A program made the translations under genes and the position numbers. This document shows, piece by piece, positions 35,456-44,076 of a stretch of DNA of 64,000 nucleotides (position 1 is the stretch's first letter; every line of letters starts with the position of its first letter). Under the pieces are notes generated by a model, which did no database searches, was not told where the DNA came from, and was given only the letters and a program-made list of their open reading frames with translations. This DNA is from [Actinomadura] parvosata subsp. kistnae (GTDB lineage: Bacteria; Actinomycetota; Actinomycetes; Streptosporangiales; Streptosporangiaceae), in the NCBI RefSeq assembly GCF_900323885.1, contig NZ_OOHJ01000018.1, forward strand, positions 3,645,001 through 3,709,000, read 5' to 3'.

Positions 35456-35911
35456 ATGACTGACAAGGCTCCGCTCAAGATTCACGACCTGCGTCCGGCC
35501 CCCGGCGCCAACAAGCCGAAGATCCGCAAGGGTCGCGGCGAGGCGTCGAAGGGCAAGACGGCCGGTCGCGGCACCAAGGGCTCGCACGCCCGTACCACGG
35601 TGCCCCTCGGTTTCGAGGGTGGCCAGGTGCCGCTGCAGAGGCGTCTGCCGAAGCTCAAGGGCTTCTCCAACGCCCTGTTCAAGACGACCTACCAGGTCGT
35701 CAACCTCGACAGGATCGGCGAGCTGTTCCCCGAGGGTGGCGAGGTCACCGTCGAGGGCCTGGTCGCCAAGGGTGCTGTTCGCAAGAACCAGCTCGTGAAG
35801 GTGCTCGGCACCGGCGAGATCTCGGTCGCGGTGAACGTGACGGCGCACGCCTTCTCGTCCTCCGCGAAGGAGAAGATCGCCGCCGCCGGTGGTTCCGTTA
35901 CCGAGCTGTAG
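35456..35911 (+). CDS. rplO: 50S ribosomal protein L15
   Basis: L15 (uL15), 151 residues, a late assembly protein. KIHDLRPAPGANKPKIRKGRG and GFEGGQVPLQRRLPKLKGF are diagnostic. Followed by a strong hairpin before secY. Confidence 0.98.
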   Translation: MTDKAPLKIHDLRPAPGANKPKIRKGRGEASKGKTAGRGTKGSHARTTVPLGFEGGQVPLQRRLPKLKGFSNALFKTTYQVVNLDRIGELFPEGGEVTVEGLVAKGAVRKNQLVKVLGTGEISVAVNVTAHAFSSSAKEKIAAAGGSVTEL

Positions 35912-35925
35912 TAACGCTATGACGA

Positions 35926-35958
35926 GGCGTGGGGGCTCTGACAATGGGCCCCCACGCC
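35926..35958 (+). terminator. Terminator-like hairpin between rplO and secY
   Basis: Perfect 11-base arms, GGCGTGGGGGC (35926-35936) and GCCCCCACGCC (35948-35958). Without a T-run it may only reduce read-through, since secY also has its own promoter candidate. Confidence 0.65.
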
Positions 35959-36005
35959 CGTAGTGCGTTAGAGTTCGCGAGACGGCAGGCTTCTGTCCGG
36001 CTCGT

Positions 36006-36034
36006 TTGACAATGAGACTTCAGATGGCAGATCC
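36006..36034 (+). promoter_or_regulatory. Predicted secY promoter
   Basis: A consensus -35 TTGACA (36006-36011) with AGATCC 17 bases on as a weak -10, 49 bases before secY. Confidence 0.4.
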
Positions 36035-36082
36035 CCGCACCATCGCTTACTCACACCGCCGTAAAGGCGCGCAGGAGGGACC

Positions 36083-37387
36083 GTGCTGACCGCGTTTACC
36101 CGGGCGTTCCGGACACCGGACCTGCGCAAGAAGTTGCTCTTCACCCTGGGCATCATCGCGCTTTTCCGTCTCGGCTCGGTTCTTCCGACCCCGGGAGTCC
36201 ACGTCCAGAACCTCCGCGCCTGTTTCGACCAGGCACGGAGTGGCGACACCGGCAACATCTACGGGATGGTCCAGCTGTTCAGCGGCGGTGCGCTGCTGAA
36301 GCTTTCCGTGTTCGCGCTGGGCATCATGCCGTACATCACCGCGAGCATCATTCTTCAGCTGCTCGTCGTGGTCATTCCGCGACTCGAAGCGTTGAAGAAG
36401 GAAGGCCAGTCCGGGCAGACCAAGATCACGCAGTATACGCGTTATCTGACCATCGGGCTCGCGGTTCTGCAGTCCACCGCTTTCATCGCGCTGGCCCGTA
36501 CCGGTCAGCTCTTCCCCAATTGCCAGCAGGACGTTCTGCTCGACCCCGACAACATCTTCCAGATCGTGACGATGGTGGTCATCATGACCGCCGGTACGTC
36601 GGTGATCATGTGGCTCGGTGAGCTCATCACCGACCGCGGTGTCGGCAACGGCATGTCCATCCTGATCTTCACGCAGGTCGTCGCGGTCTTCCCCTCCGAG
36701 CTGTCCAACATCTTCTCGGCCAACAAGTTCACCTTCGCGGTCGTCATGGTGGTCGGCGTCTTCATGATCGCCGCGGTGGTCTTCGTCGAGCAGGCGCAGC
36801 GGCGCATCCCGGTGCAGTACGCCAAGCGGATGGTCGGGCGCCGGATGTACGGCGGCACCTCCACCTACATCCCGCTGAAGGTCAACCAGGCCGGCATCAT
36901 CCCGGTGATCTTCGCGTCGTCCCTGCTCTACCTGCCGCAGCTGATCACCTCGCTGTTCCAGACGAGCGACAACGTGGTGGTCACCTGGATCTCCCAGAAC
37001 CTGGCCACGGGCGACACCCCGATCTACATGGCCACGTTCTTCCTGCTGATCATCTTCTTCACGTACTTCTACGTGTCGATTACGTTCAACCCCACTGAAG
37101 TCGCCGACAACATGAAGAAGTACGGTGGTTTCATTCCGGGCATCCGCCCCGGCCGGCCGACGGCTGAATACCTGAACTTCGTGCTCACTCGTCTGACCGC
37201 GCCGGGCTCGCTCTATCTGGGTCTGATCTCCATGGTCCCGATCGTCGCGCTGGCGGTGTCCGGTGCGAGCCAGAACTTCCCGTTCGGAGGGACGAGTATT
37301 CTGATCATGGTAGGCGTCGGCCTGGACACGGTTAAGCAGATCGAGAGCCAGCTGCAGCAGCGTAACTACGAAGGTTTCCTGCGGTAG
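36083..37387 (+). CDS. secY: Preprotein translocase subunit SecY
   Basis: SecY, 434 residues, the ten-helix channel of the Sec translocase. FRTPDLRKKLLFTLGIIALFRLG, the plug/helix 2 region with FSGGALLKLSVFALGIMPYI and the cytoplasmic RRIPVQYAKRMVGRRMYGG are typical. GTG start after GGAGGGA. The stop overlaps the adk GTG by one base. Confidence 0.98.
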   Translation: MLTAFTRAFRTPDLRKKLLFTLGIIALFRLGSVLPTPGVHVQNLRACFDQARSGDTGNIYGMVQLFSGGALLKLSVFALGIMPYITASIILQLLVVVIPRLEALKKEGQSGQTKITQYTRYLTIGLAVLQSTAFIALARTGQLFPNCQQDVLLDPDNIFQIVTMVVIMTAGTSVIMWLGELITDRGVGNGMSILIFTQVVAVFPSELSNIFSANKFTFAVVMVVGVFMIAAVVFVEQAQRRIPVQYAKRMVGRRMYGGTSTYIPLKVNQAGIIPVIFASSLLYLPQLITSLFQTSDNVVVTWISQNLATGDTPIYMATFFLLIIFFTYFYVSITFNPTEVADNMKKYGGFIPGIRPGRPTAEYLNFVLTRLTAPGSLYLGLISMVPIVALAVSGASQNFPFGGTSILIMVGVGLDTVKQIESQLQQRNYEGFLR

Positions 37388-38037
37388 TGCGTCTCGTTCT
37401 GGTGGGGCCCCCCGGAGCGGGTAAGGGGACACAGGCCCAGTACATCGCATCGAACCTGTCCATCCCGAAGATTTCGACAGGTGACATCTTCCGTGCCAAC
37501 GTCTCCGGCGGCACGGATCTTGGCAAGCTGGCCAAGACGTACATGGACCGTGGTGACCTGGTGCCCGATGAGGTCACCATCGCCATGGTCCGTGACCGTC
37601 TGTCCGAGGACGACGCGCAGGACGGGTTCCTGCTCGACGGCTTCCCGAGGAACGTCGCGCAGGCGGAGATCCTGCGCGACATGCTCAAGGACTGGGGCCA
37701 GGCGCTCGATCTCGTGCTCGAGCTTGTGGTGGACGACGACGAGGTGGTCAGGCGGCTGGCCGGCCGGCGCACCTGCAGTCAGTGCGGGCGCATCTGGCAC
37801 GTCGAGTTCGACGACAAGAAGGACGACAAGTGTGACGCGTGCGGGGGCGCGCTGTTCCAGCGGGACGACGACAAGGAAGAGACCGTCCGGCACCGCCTGG
37901 AGGTCTACCAGGAGCAGACGGCTCCGCTGGTCTCCTACTACGCCGACGAGGGCATCCTCGTGGGCGTCGACGCGACAGGGCCGGTCGAGGAGGTCACTCA
38001 GCGGGCCATGGACGCGATCCGGCCGTTCCTGGGCTGA
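37387..38037 (+). CDS. adk: Adenylate kinase, zinc-LID type
   Basis: Adenylate kinase (ATP + AMP to 2 ADP), 216 residues. P-loop GPPGAGKGT at 7-15 and the AMP site DGFPRN are present. The LID is the long form with four cysteines (130, 133, 149, 152), a structural zinc site as in Gram-positive enzymes. GTG start inside the secY stop. Confidence 0.97.
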   Translation: MRLVLVGPPGAGKGTQAQYIASNLSIPKISTGDIFRANVSGGTDLGKLAKTYMDRGDLVPDEVTIAMVRDRLSEDDAQDGFLLDGFPRNVAQAEILRDMLKDWGQALDLVLELVVDDDEVVRRLAGRRTCSQCGRIWHVEFDDKKDDKCDACGGALFQRDDDKEETVRHRLEVYQEQTAPLVSYYADEGILVGVDATGPVEEVTQRAMDAIRPFLG

Positions 38038-38058
38038 ACCAGTTACGACCGATTTGCG

Positions 38059-38086
38059 GAGGTGGCACGGGTTTCCGTGCCACCTC
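38059..38086 (+). terminator. Hairpin between adk and map
   Basis: Perfect 12-base arms, GAGGTGGCACGG (38059-38070) and CCGTGCCACCTC (38075-38086), with a GTTT loop. Little T follows. Confidence 0.65.
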
Positions 38087-38147
38087 GCGGCTATTGTGGG
38101 GGAATTGGGCCCCCACTGCGGCCCGTTGAGACCCAGGGGGGCAGAAG

Positions 38148-38957
38148 ATGTTCAAACGCAACAGACACGGCATCCAGATCAAGTCGCCTGAGCAGCTGGA
38201 GAAGATGCGGGCGGCGGGCCTGGTGGTGGGGCAGACGCTCGACCTGCTCAAGCGCTCGGTCGAGCCCGGCATGACGCCCCTCGACCTCGACGTCATCGCC
38301 GAGAAGGCGATCAGGGACGCCGGCGCCATCCCGTCGTTCAAGGGCTACCAGGGCTTCCCCGCCACGATCTGCGCGTCGGTGAACGACGAGGTCGTCCACG
38401 GCATCCCGACGAACGCCCGCAAGCTGCGCGAGGGCGACATCATCTCGATCGACTGCGGCGCCATCCTGGAGGGCTGGCACGGCGACTCCGCCGTCACCGT
38501 CCCGATCGGCGAGGTGGACCCGAAGCTGACCGAGCTCATGCGGGTCACGGAAGAGGCCATGTGGCGCGGTATCGCCGCGCTGAAGCCCGGCCGGCACCTG
38601 TCCGACATCGGCTACGAGATCGAGCGTTACGTGCGCTCTCAGGGCCGCTACGGCATCCCTCCGGAGTACGGAGGCCACGGCATCGGCACCGAGATGCACA
38701 TGGACCCGTGGATCGCCAACCACGGCAAGCCCGGCCGGGGCCCCGCCCTGGAGGAGGGCATGTGCCTGGCGATCGAGCCCATGGTCAACCTCGGCACCGA
38801 GCGCACCCGCGTCCTGGCCGACGACTGGACCGTGGTCACCGTCGACGGGAAGCACTCCGCGCACTTCGAACACAGCGTCGCCGTGACACATAATGGTCCT
38901 TGGGTGCTGACCGCTCTTGACGGGGGCGAATCGCGCCTGGCCCAACTGCAGAACTAG
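38148..38957 (+). CDS. map: Methionine aminopeptidase type I
   Basis: Removes the initiator Met from nascent proteins. 269 residues with the five metal ligands in IDCGA, HGDSAVTV, GHGIG, AIEPMV and the Glu of HFEHSV. VNDEVVHGIP is also typical. It has its own ATG behind GGGGGGCAGAAG after the adk hairpin. Confidence 0.97.
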   Translation: MFKRNRHGIQIKSPEQLEKMRAAGLVVGQTLDLLKRSVEPGMTPLDLDVIAEKAIRDAGAIPSFKGYQGFPATICASVNDEVVHGIPTNARKLREGDIISIDCGAILEGWHGDSAVTVPIGEVDPKLTELMRVTEEAMWRGIAALKPGRHLSDIGYEIERYVRSQGRYGIPPEYGGHGIGTEMHMDPWIANHGKPGRGPALEEGMCLAIEPMVNLGTERTRVLADDWTVVTVDGKHSAHFEHSVAVTHNGPWVLTALDGGESRLAQLQN

Positions 38958-38972
38958 CCGGGAGTGGGTGGG

Positions 38973-39404
38973 ATGGCGAACAGCCCCGAGATGCGTGCCT
39001 CCGACGCCGACCGAGACCGGGTCGCCGCCATCCTCCGCGAGCACACCGCGCAGGGCCGGATCACGATGGACGAGTTCAACGACCGGCTCGAGAGCCTCTA
39101 CAAGAGCAAGACCTACGGCGAGCTGGCCAAGCTGACGGCCGACCTGCCCGACGTCGACCTGCGCCACCTCCCGGTCAAGGCGGCCCCCGCGGGCAAGCCG
39201 CAGCCCAAGGGCATGCACACCGGCATGAAGGCGGCCTGGAGCGCCTGGGCGGCGGCCAGCGGCATCAACTGGGTGATCTGGTTAATCGTGAGCATCACCG
39301 CCGGCCACACCATCTATCCGTGGCCGCTGTGGGTGATGGGCCCGTGGGGCGTGATCCTGCTGGTCAGCACGATCTTCGGGGACAACAAGCCGAAGCAGGG
39401 CTAG
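38973..39404 (+). CDS. DUF1707 (SHOCT-like) two-helix membrane protein
   Basis: 143 residues. The N-terminal DUF1707 domain is clear (RASDADRDRVAAILREHTAQGRITMDEFNDRL and YGELAKLTADLP, positions 8-60). After a short linker come two membrane helices (about 95-115 and 120-137) in the 2TM style. Function unknown. ATG at 38973, 15 bases after map, so probably cotranscribed with it. A GTG three codons earlier is possible. Confidence 0.85.
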   Translation: MANSPEMRASDADRDRVAAILREHTAQGRITMDEFNDRLESLYKSKTYGELAKLTADLPDVDLRHLPVKAAPAGKPQPKGMHTGMKAAWSAWAAASGINWVIWLIVSITAGHTIYPWPLWVMGPWGVILLVSTIFGDNKPKQG

Positions 39405-39410
39405 GGGTTT

Positions 39411-39424
39411 GTGCACTAGTGCAC
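39411..39424. promoter_or_regulatory. GTGCACTAGTGCAC palindrome
   Basis: A perfect 14-bp palindrome followed by more TGTGCA-type half-sites up to 39442. It lies seven bases after the DUF1707 stop and about 80 bases before the secreted protein. It resembles sites of dimeric GntR-type repressors, though none is encoded nearby. Confidence 0.5.
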
Positions 39425-39504
39425 TGTGTGCATTCGTGCGCAGTCCGCAGGCGGCCGGCTTCCTAACGTGAGCGGTGTCGACCACGACTCACGGAGGAAC
39501 CCAC

Positions 39505-39906
39505 ATGCGCAAGGTCCTTGCAGCCACCGCTCTCGCCGGCTCGATGGCGGTCGCCGCCCTGGCCGTCAGCCCCGCCGCGCAGGCCGCGACCACCGCCACC
39601 GTCTCCGCTTCTTCGAGCGGCTGGGGCAAGTACTACTCCAGCAACAACAAGGCCTACACCTACGGCAAGACGTACAAGTCGGGTGGCAAGGTCTACACCC
39701 ACTGGTACGGCAAGGAGTCCTCGCCGAAGCACGGCTACGTCTGGTTCAAGTACTACTCCGGCGGCAAGTGGCACCAGTTCTACCGCCACTGGAACGGCTC
39801 GTACGACGCGACCTGGTCGGGCAGGGGGATCAAGAAGATCGACACCTGGACCTGCTGGGGCGGCAAGCACAAGTACTGCGGCTCGCACCACCGCATCTAC
39901 GGCTAG
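39505..39906 (+). CDS. Small secreted Tyr/Gly/Lys-rich protein
   Basis: 133 residues with a classical signal peptide (RKVLAATALAGSMAVAALA, cleavage probably at AQA-A near residue 30). The mature part, about 103 residues, is rich in Tyr, Trp, Gly, Lys and Ser, with repeated WYG/YYSGGKW-like turns and two Cys near the end (DTWTCWGGKHKYCGSHH) that could form a disulfide. No family recognised. ATG follows ACGGAGGAAC. High aromatic and basic content suggests surface or polymer binding, but this is only inference. Confidence 0.75.
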   Translation: MRKVLAATALAGSMAVAALAVSPAAQAATTATVSASSSGWGKYYSSNNKAYTYGKTYKSGGKVYTHWYGKESSPKHGYVWFKYYSGGKWHQFYRHWNGSYDATWSGRGIKKIDTWTCWGGKHKYCGSHHRIYG

Positions 39907-39917
39907 CCGGTACGGTG

Positions 39918-39951
39918 AGGCCCGCCGGGATTCCCCGCGGCGGGCCTTTCG
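39918..39951 (+). terminator. Terminator after the secreted protein
   Basis: Perfect ten-base arms AGGCCCGCCG (39918-39927) and CGGCGGGCCT (39938-39947) followed by TTTC. Confidence 0.75.
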
Positions 39952-40004
39952 CCATGTGTGCCGGGCGTTCGGGGCGTGGGGTAGACTTCACATGGTTGTG
40001 TCAG

Positions 40005-40050
40005 GACACCTGGCACGCGTTTCGCGTTTTGGGCTCAGGTGTCGTACACT
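40005..40050 (+). promoter_or_regulatory. infA promoter region with inverted repeat
   Basis: TACACT at 40045-40050 is a good -10; the -35 is weak. GACACCTG (40005-40012) and CAGGTGTC (40036-40043) form an inverted repeat ending just before the -10, and a shorter GTGTC/GACAC pair overlaps its left arm. A regulator or RNA hairpin could act here. Confidence 0.45.
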
Positions 40051-40182
40051 CCTTAGTCGGCTCACTATGACTTCTCACGCGTCGGCGATCTTTGCCGATC
40101 GCCGCTCTCTTCGAAGCGTGAAGGTCGCGGCTGCTTAGTGAACCGGAGCCTCAGACGACCGATCAGTGAAACGCGAGGAATT

Positions 40183-40404
40183 TTGGCCAAGAAAGACGGC
40201 GCCATCGAGATCGAGGGCACTGTGGTCGAATCGCTCCCGAACGCCATGTTCCGGGTGCAGCTCGACAACGGCCACAAAGTCCTGGCCCACATCAGCGGGC
40301 GCATGCGGATGCACTACATCCGTATCCTGCCCGACGACCGGGTGGTTGTTGAGCTGAGCCCCTACGACCTCAGTCGTGGGCGGATCGTCTACCGATACAA
40401 GTAA
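40183..40404 (+). CDS. infA: Translation initiation factor IF-1
   Basis: IF-1, 73 residues, occupies the A site during initiation. AKKDGAIEIEGTVVESLPNA and RGRIVYRYK define it. The start is TTG at 40183 behind GCGAGGAA; the GTG at 40138 would add 15 residues that no IF-1 has. Confidence 0.96.
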   Translation: MAKKDGAIEIEGTVVESLPNAMFRVQLDNGHKVLAHISGRMRMHYIRILPDDRVVVELSPYDLSRGRIVYRYK

Positions 40405-40428
40405 AGACGTCTGAGGACACGAAGGACA

Positions 40429-40542
40429 ATGAAGGTAAAGCCGAGCGTCAAGAAGATCTGCGACAAGTGCAAGGTGATCCGCCGGCACGGTCGCGTCATG
40501 GTGATCTGCGACAACCTGCGCCACAAGCAGCGCCAGGGTTAG
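40429..40542 (+). CDS. rpmJ: 50S ribosomal protein L36
   Basis: L36 (bL36), 37 residues: MKVKPSVKKICDKCKVIRR, then VICDNLRHKQRQG. Three Cys and a His (11, 14, 27, 32) make the zinc-type ribbon. Behind GAAGGA, 24 bases after infA. Confidence 0.97.
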   Translation: MKVKPSVKKICDKCKVIRRHGRVMVICDNLRHKQRQG

Positions 40543-40665
40543 TCGCCGCAAGGCTTCTCCGAGTCCGCCCCAGCAGGGAGCGGGCTCGATCCATGAGGAG
40601 CCTCGCCCACACGTAGTCGCGTCTCACACCTGAGCAGGCAGCGCACGCTGAACCGTTCAGGAGAC

Positions 40666-40684
40666 CCCCGGTCGGAGGCCGGGG
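40666..40684 (+). other. Hairpin before rpsM
   Basis: CCCCGG (40666-40671) and CCGGGG (40679-40684) in the 214-base gap between rpmJ and rpsM. No promoter is obvious. Confidence 0.4.
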
Positions 40685-40756
40685 CCCTCACCCCGGGCAT
40701 TGGGGAGGGGTAGTGCGGCGCAAGACCTCCGCCACAAAGAAGGAGAATGCCCGACC

Positions 40757-41137
40757 ATGGCTCGCCTGGTTGGCGTCGACCTCCCCCGCGAAAAGCGGCT
40801 GGAGATCGCTCTCACCTACATTTACGGAATCGGCCGCACCCGCGCCAAGGAGATCCTCGAGGCGACCGGTGTCAGCGGTGACCTCCGCGTGCACCAGCTC
40901 TCCGACACCGAGCTCGTCCCGATGCGTGACTACATCGAGGCGAACTTCAAGATCGAGGGTGACCTGCGCCGCGAGGTCCAGGCCGACATTCGTCGCAAGA
41001 TCGAGATCGGTTGTTACCAGGGCATCCGGCACCGCAAGGGCCTGCCCGTGCACGGTCAGCGCACGCAGACCAACGCGCGCACCCGTAAGGGCAAGAAGAA
41101 GACCGTCGCCGGCAAGAAGAAGCCCGGTAAGAAGTAG
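40757..41137 (+). CDS. rpsM: 30S ribosomal protein S13
   Basis: S13 (uS13), 126 residues, in the 30S head. ARLVGVDLPREKRLEIALTY and GLPVHGQRTQTNARTRKG are diagnostic. The ATG at 40757 is the family start although AAGGAG lies about 12 bases upstream; the longer frame from 40700 is not conserved. Confidence 0.97.
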   Translation: MARLVGVDLPREKRLEIALTYIYGIGRTRAKEILEATGVSGDLRVHQLSDTELVPMRDYIEANFKIEGDLRREVQADIRRKIEIGCYQGIRHRKGLPVHGQRTQTNARTRKGKKKTVAGKKKPGKK

Positions 41138-41180
41138 TCCCGCAGCCGCGGACCGAAGACCTCAGGAGTGAAGGCAAGCA

Positions 41181-41585
41181 ATGCCTCCTAAGAGCCGCCA
41201 GGGTGCGCCTAAGAAGGTGCGCCGCAAGGAGAAGAAGAACGTCGCTCACGGGCACGCCCACATCAAGAGCACGTTCAACAACACGATCGTCTCGATCACC
41301 GACCCCAACGGGAACGTGATCTCCTGGGCCAGCGCCGGCCACGTGGGTTTCAAGGGCTCCCGCAAGTCCACCCCGTTCGCCGCCCAGATGGCCGCCGAGA
41401 ACGCCGCCCGCCGCGCCATGGAGCACGGCATGCGCAAGGTCGACGTCTTCGTCAAGGGCCCCGGCTCCGGCCGTGAGACCGCGATCCGCTCGCTGCAGGC
41501 CACCGGCCTCGAGGTGGGCTCGATCCAGGACGTCACCCCGGTCCCGCACAACGGTTGCCGGCCGCCGAAGCGCCGCCGCGTCTGA
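41181..41585 (+). CDS. rpsK: 30S ribosomal protein S11
   Basis: S11 (uS11), 134 residues, on the platform near the E site. HIKSTFNNTIVSITDPNGN and VKGPGSGRETAIR are diagnostic; ends NGCRPPKRRRV. Confidence 0.98.
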   Translation: MPPKSRQGAPKKVRRKEKKNVAHGHAHIKSTFNNTIVSITDPNGNVISWASAGHVGFKGSRKSTPFAAQMAAENAARRAMEHGMRKVDVFVKGPGSGRETAIRSLQATGLEVGSIQDVTPVPHNGCRPPKRRRV

Positions 41586-41608
41586 CTTAGCCCAGGAGAT
41601 AGAGAGAA

Positions 41609-42235
41609 ATGGCTCGTTACACGGGCGCGGACTGCAAGCTCTGCCGTCGCGAGAAGACCAAGCTCTTCCTCAAGGGCAGCAAGTGCGAATCCGCCAAGTG
41701 CCCCATCGAGATCCGTCCTTACCCGCCGGGTGAGCACGGCCGCGGACGCCCCAAGGAGTCCGAGTACCAGCTTCAGCTTCGCGAGAAGCAGAAGACCCGC
41801 CGCATCTACGGCGTCCTCGAGAAGCAGTTCCACAACTACTACGAGGAGGCCGCGGGCCGGACGGGCAAGTCGGGCGAGGTGCTGCTCCAGATCCTGGAGA
41901 GCCGTCTCGACAACGTCGTCTACCGCGCCGGTTTCGCGCAGTCGCGTGACGCCGCCCGCCAGCAGGTCCGTCACGGGCACTTCCTGGTGAACGGCAAGAA
42001 GGTCGACATCCCGTCGTACCGCGTGCGTGAGCACGACATCATCGAGGTGCGCGAGACCAAGCGCAACCTCATGCCGTACGAGGTGGCCCGCGCCACCGCC
42101 GGCGAGCGCACCGTGCCCGCGTGGCTCGGCGTCGTGCCGGACAAGCTCCGCGTCCTGGTTCACCAGCTGCCGGTTCGCCAGCAGATCGACACCCAGGTCC
42201 AGGAGCAGCTCATCGTCGAGTACTACTCGAAGTAA
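41609..42235 (+). CDS. rpsD: 30S ribosomal protein S4
   Basis: S4 (uS4), 208 residues, a 16S assembly initiator and alpha-operon repressor in E. coli. The N terminus keeps a CKLCRREKTKLFLKGSKC zinc-type cluster; the S4 RNA-binding domain (LESRLDNVVYRAGF) follows. Confidence 0.98.
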   Translation: MARYTGADCKLCRREKTKLFLKGSKCESAKCPIEIRPYPPGEHGRGRPKESEYQLQLREKQKTRRIYGVLEKQFHNYYEEAAGRTGKSGEVLLQILESRLDNVVYRAGFAQSRDAARQQVRHGHFLVNGKKVDIPSYRVREHDIIEVRETKRNLMPYEVARATAGERTVPAWLGVVPDKLRVLVHQLPVRQQIDTQVQEQLIVEYYSK

Positions 42236-42250
42236 GTAGTCACTCGTCCG

Positions 42251-42278
42251 GTCGGGGTGCGGCATGCCGTACCCCGAC
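42251..42278 (+). other. Long hairpin between rpsD and rpoA
   Basis: A 28-base near-perfect palindrome: outer arms GTCGGGGT (42251-42258) and ACCCCGAC (42271-42278), inner CGGCATGCCG. TAGGCT just downstream (42280-42285) could be the -10 of an rpoA promoter. Confidence 0.5.
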
Positions 42279-42341
42279 TAGGCTGTTTATCGGAGTGGCG
42301 TCATATAGCGGTCGCCACACGAAAAAGGGGAGAACCCGCAC

Positions 42342-43358
42342 ATGCTGATCGCTCAGCGTCCGACCCTTCTCGAAGAGTCGATCGACGAGACCCGGTCCCG
42401 GTTCGTCATCGAGCCGCTGGAGCCCGGCTTCGGCTACACCATCGGCAACTCTCTGCGCCGCACGCTGCTGTCGTCCATCCCGGGCGCGGCCGTGACGAGC
42501 ATCCGCATCGAGGGCGTGCTGCACGAGTTCTCGACCGTTCCCGGGGTCAAGGAAGACGTCACCGACATCATCCTCAACCTCAAGGAGCTGGTCGTCTCCT
42601 CCGAGCACGACGAGCCCGTCGTGATGTACCTGCGCAAGCAGGGCCCGGGCGAGGTCACCGCCGCCGACATCGCGCCCCCGGCCGGTGTCGAGGTGCACAA
42701 CCCCGAGCTGCGCATCGCCACCCTCAACGGCAAGGCCAAGCTGGAGATGGAGCTGACCGTCGAGCGCGGTCGCGGCTACGTCTCCGCCGCCCAGAACAAG
42801 CAGCCGGGCCAGGAGATCGGCCGGATCCCGATCGACTCCATCTACTCCCCGGTGCTCAAGGTCACCTACAAGGTCGAGGCCACCCGAGTCGAGCAGCGCA
42901 CCGACTTCGACCGCCTCATCCTCGACGTCGAGACCAAGCCCGCCATGAAGCCCCGCGACGCGGTGGCCTCCGCCGGCAAGACCCTCGTCGAGCTCTTCGG
43001 CCTGGCCCGCGAGCTCAACGTCGAGGCCGAGGGCATCGACATCGGCCCGTCGCCGACCGACGCCGCCCTGGCCGCCGACCTGGCGCTGCCGATCGAGGAG
43101 CTCAACCTCACCGTCCGCTCCTACAACTGCCTCAAGCGCGAGGGCATCCACACCGTGGGTGAGCTCGTCGCCCGCAGCGAGCAGGACCTGCTCGACATCC
43201 GCAACTTCGGCGCCAAGTCGATCGAAGAGGTCAAGCAGAAGCTGCACGAGATGTCGCTGGCGCTCAAGGACTCCCCGCCCGGGTTCGACCCGAGCGCGGT
43301 GGCCGGCGGCGGCTACGACGACGACGACAGCGCGTACGTCGAGACCGAGCAGTACTGA
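42342..43358 (+). CDS. rpoA: RNA polymerase subunit alpha
   Basis: Alpha subunit, 338 residues: N-terminal dimerisation domain (GFGYTIGNSLRRTLLSSIPG) that nucleates polymerase assembly, and the C-terminal domain (VRSYNCLKREGIHTVGELV, NFGAKSIEEVK) that binds UP elements and activators. An acidic tail follows. Confidence 0.98.
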   Translation: MLIAQRPTLLEESIDETRSRFVIEPLEPGFGYTIGNSLRRTLLSSIPGAAVTSIRIEGVLHEFSTVPGVKEDVTDIILNLKELVVSSEHDEPVVMYLRKQGPGEVTAADIAPPAGVEVHNPELRIATLNGKAKLEMELTVERGRGYVSAAQNKQPGQEIGRIPIDSIYSPVLKVTYKVEATRVEQRTDFDRLILDVETKPAMKPRDAVASAGKTLVELFGLARELNVEAEGIDIGPSPTDAALAADLALPIEELNLTVRSYNCLKREGIHTVGELVARSEQDLLDIRNFGAKSIEEVKQKLHEMSLALKDSPPGFDPSAVAGGGYDDDDSAYVETEQY

Positions 43359-43367
43359 TTCACCGTC

Positions 43368-43393
43368 AGCCCCCGCGCTCGTGCGCGGGGGCT
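43368..43393 (+). other. Hairpin between rpoA and rplQ
   Basis: Perfect 11-base arms AGCCCCCGCGC (43368-43378) and GCGCGGGGGCT (43383-43393), TCGT loop. No T-run, and rplQ follows, so partial termination or processing. Confidence 0.55.
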
Positions 43394-43481
43394 CAATAAC
43401 GGACCGCGCCTGCGACCGCGGTCCGGCCCGACTCCGGTACCTGGTACGGCCGGGGCGGGTTAACCCAGGAGGAGAAAGACC

Positions 43482-44030
43482 ATGCCCAAGCCCACCAAGG
43501 GTGCACGTCTTGGCGGCAGCCCGGCGCACGAGCGGCTGATCCTGGCCAACCTGGCCACGGACCTGTTCCGCCACGGCAAGATCCGCACGACGGTCGCCAA
43601 GGCCAAGCGCCTGCGCCCGCTCGCCGAGCGCCTGATCACCAAGGCGAAGAAGGGCGACATCCACAACCGGCGTCAGGTCCTGACCGTCGTTCGGGACAAG
43701 GGCGTCGTGCACCACCTGTTCACCGAGCTCGCGACGACGTTCGCCGAGCGGCCCGGTGGTTACACCCGCATCACCAAGATCGGCCCCCGTAAGGGCGACA
43801 ACGCGCCGATGGCGGTCATCGAGCTGGTGACCGAGCCGCTGAACGGCGTCACCACGCGCCGCACCGAGGCTCCGGCCGCTGCCGCCGCTCCGGCCGCCGA
43901 GGAGACGAAGGCTGAGGAGACCGAGGCGCCTGAGGCTGCCGAGGCCACTGAGGCCAAGGCTGAGGCCGCCGACGAGGCTCCCGCCGCCGAGGCTGCCGAG
44001 GCCGGCGAGGCGAAGAAGGACGAGGCCTGA
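43482..44030 (+). CDS. rplQ: 50S ribosomal protein L17
   Basis: L17 (bL17), 182 residues. The core PTKGARLGGSPAHERLILANLA through RKGDNAPMAVIELV is followed by an Ala/Glu-rich tail of about 55 residues, common in actinobacterial L17. Ends the alpha cluster. Confidence 0.97.
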   Translation: MPKPTKGARLGGSPAHERLILANLATDLFRHGKIRTTVAKAKRLRPLAERLITKAKKGDIHNRRQVLTVVRDKGVVHHLFTELATTFAERPGGYTRITKIGPRKGDNAPMAVIELVTEPLNGVTTRRTEAPAAAAAPAAEETKAEETEAPEAAEATEAKAEAADEAPAAEAAEAGEAKKDEA

Positions 44031-44076
44031 TTTTTCAGGCCGAGCAGGACATTGCCTGAGCGTTCAGGCGTTTGAG

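Noticed and set aside
40138..40182. Upstream GTG as infA start
   Set aside because: It adds 15 residues absent from all IF-1 proteins; the TTG behind GCGAGGAA fits the 72-73-residue family length.
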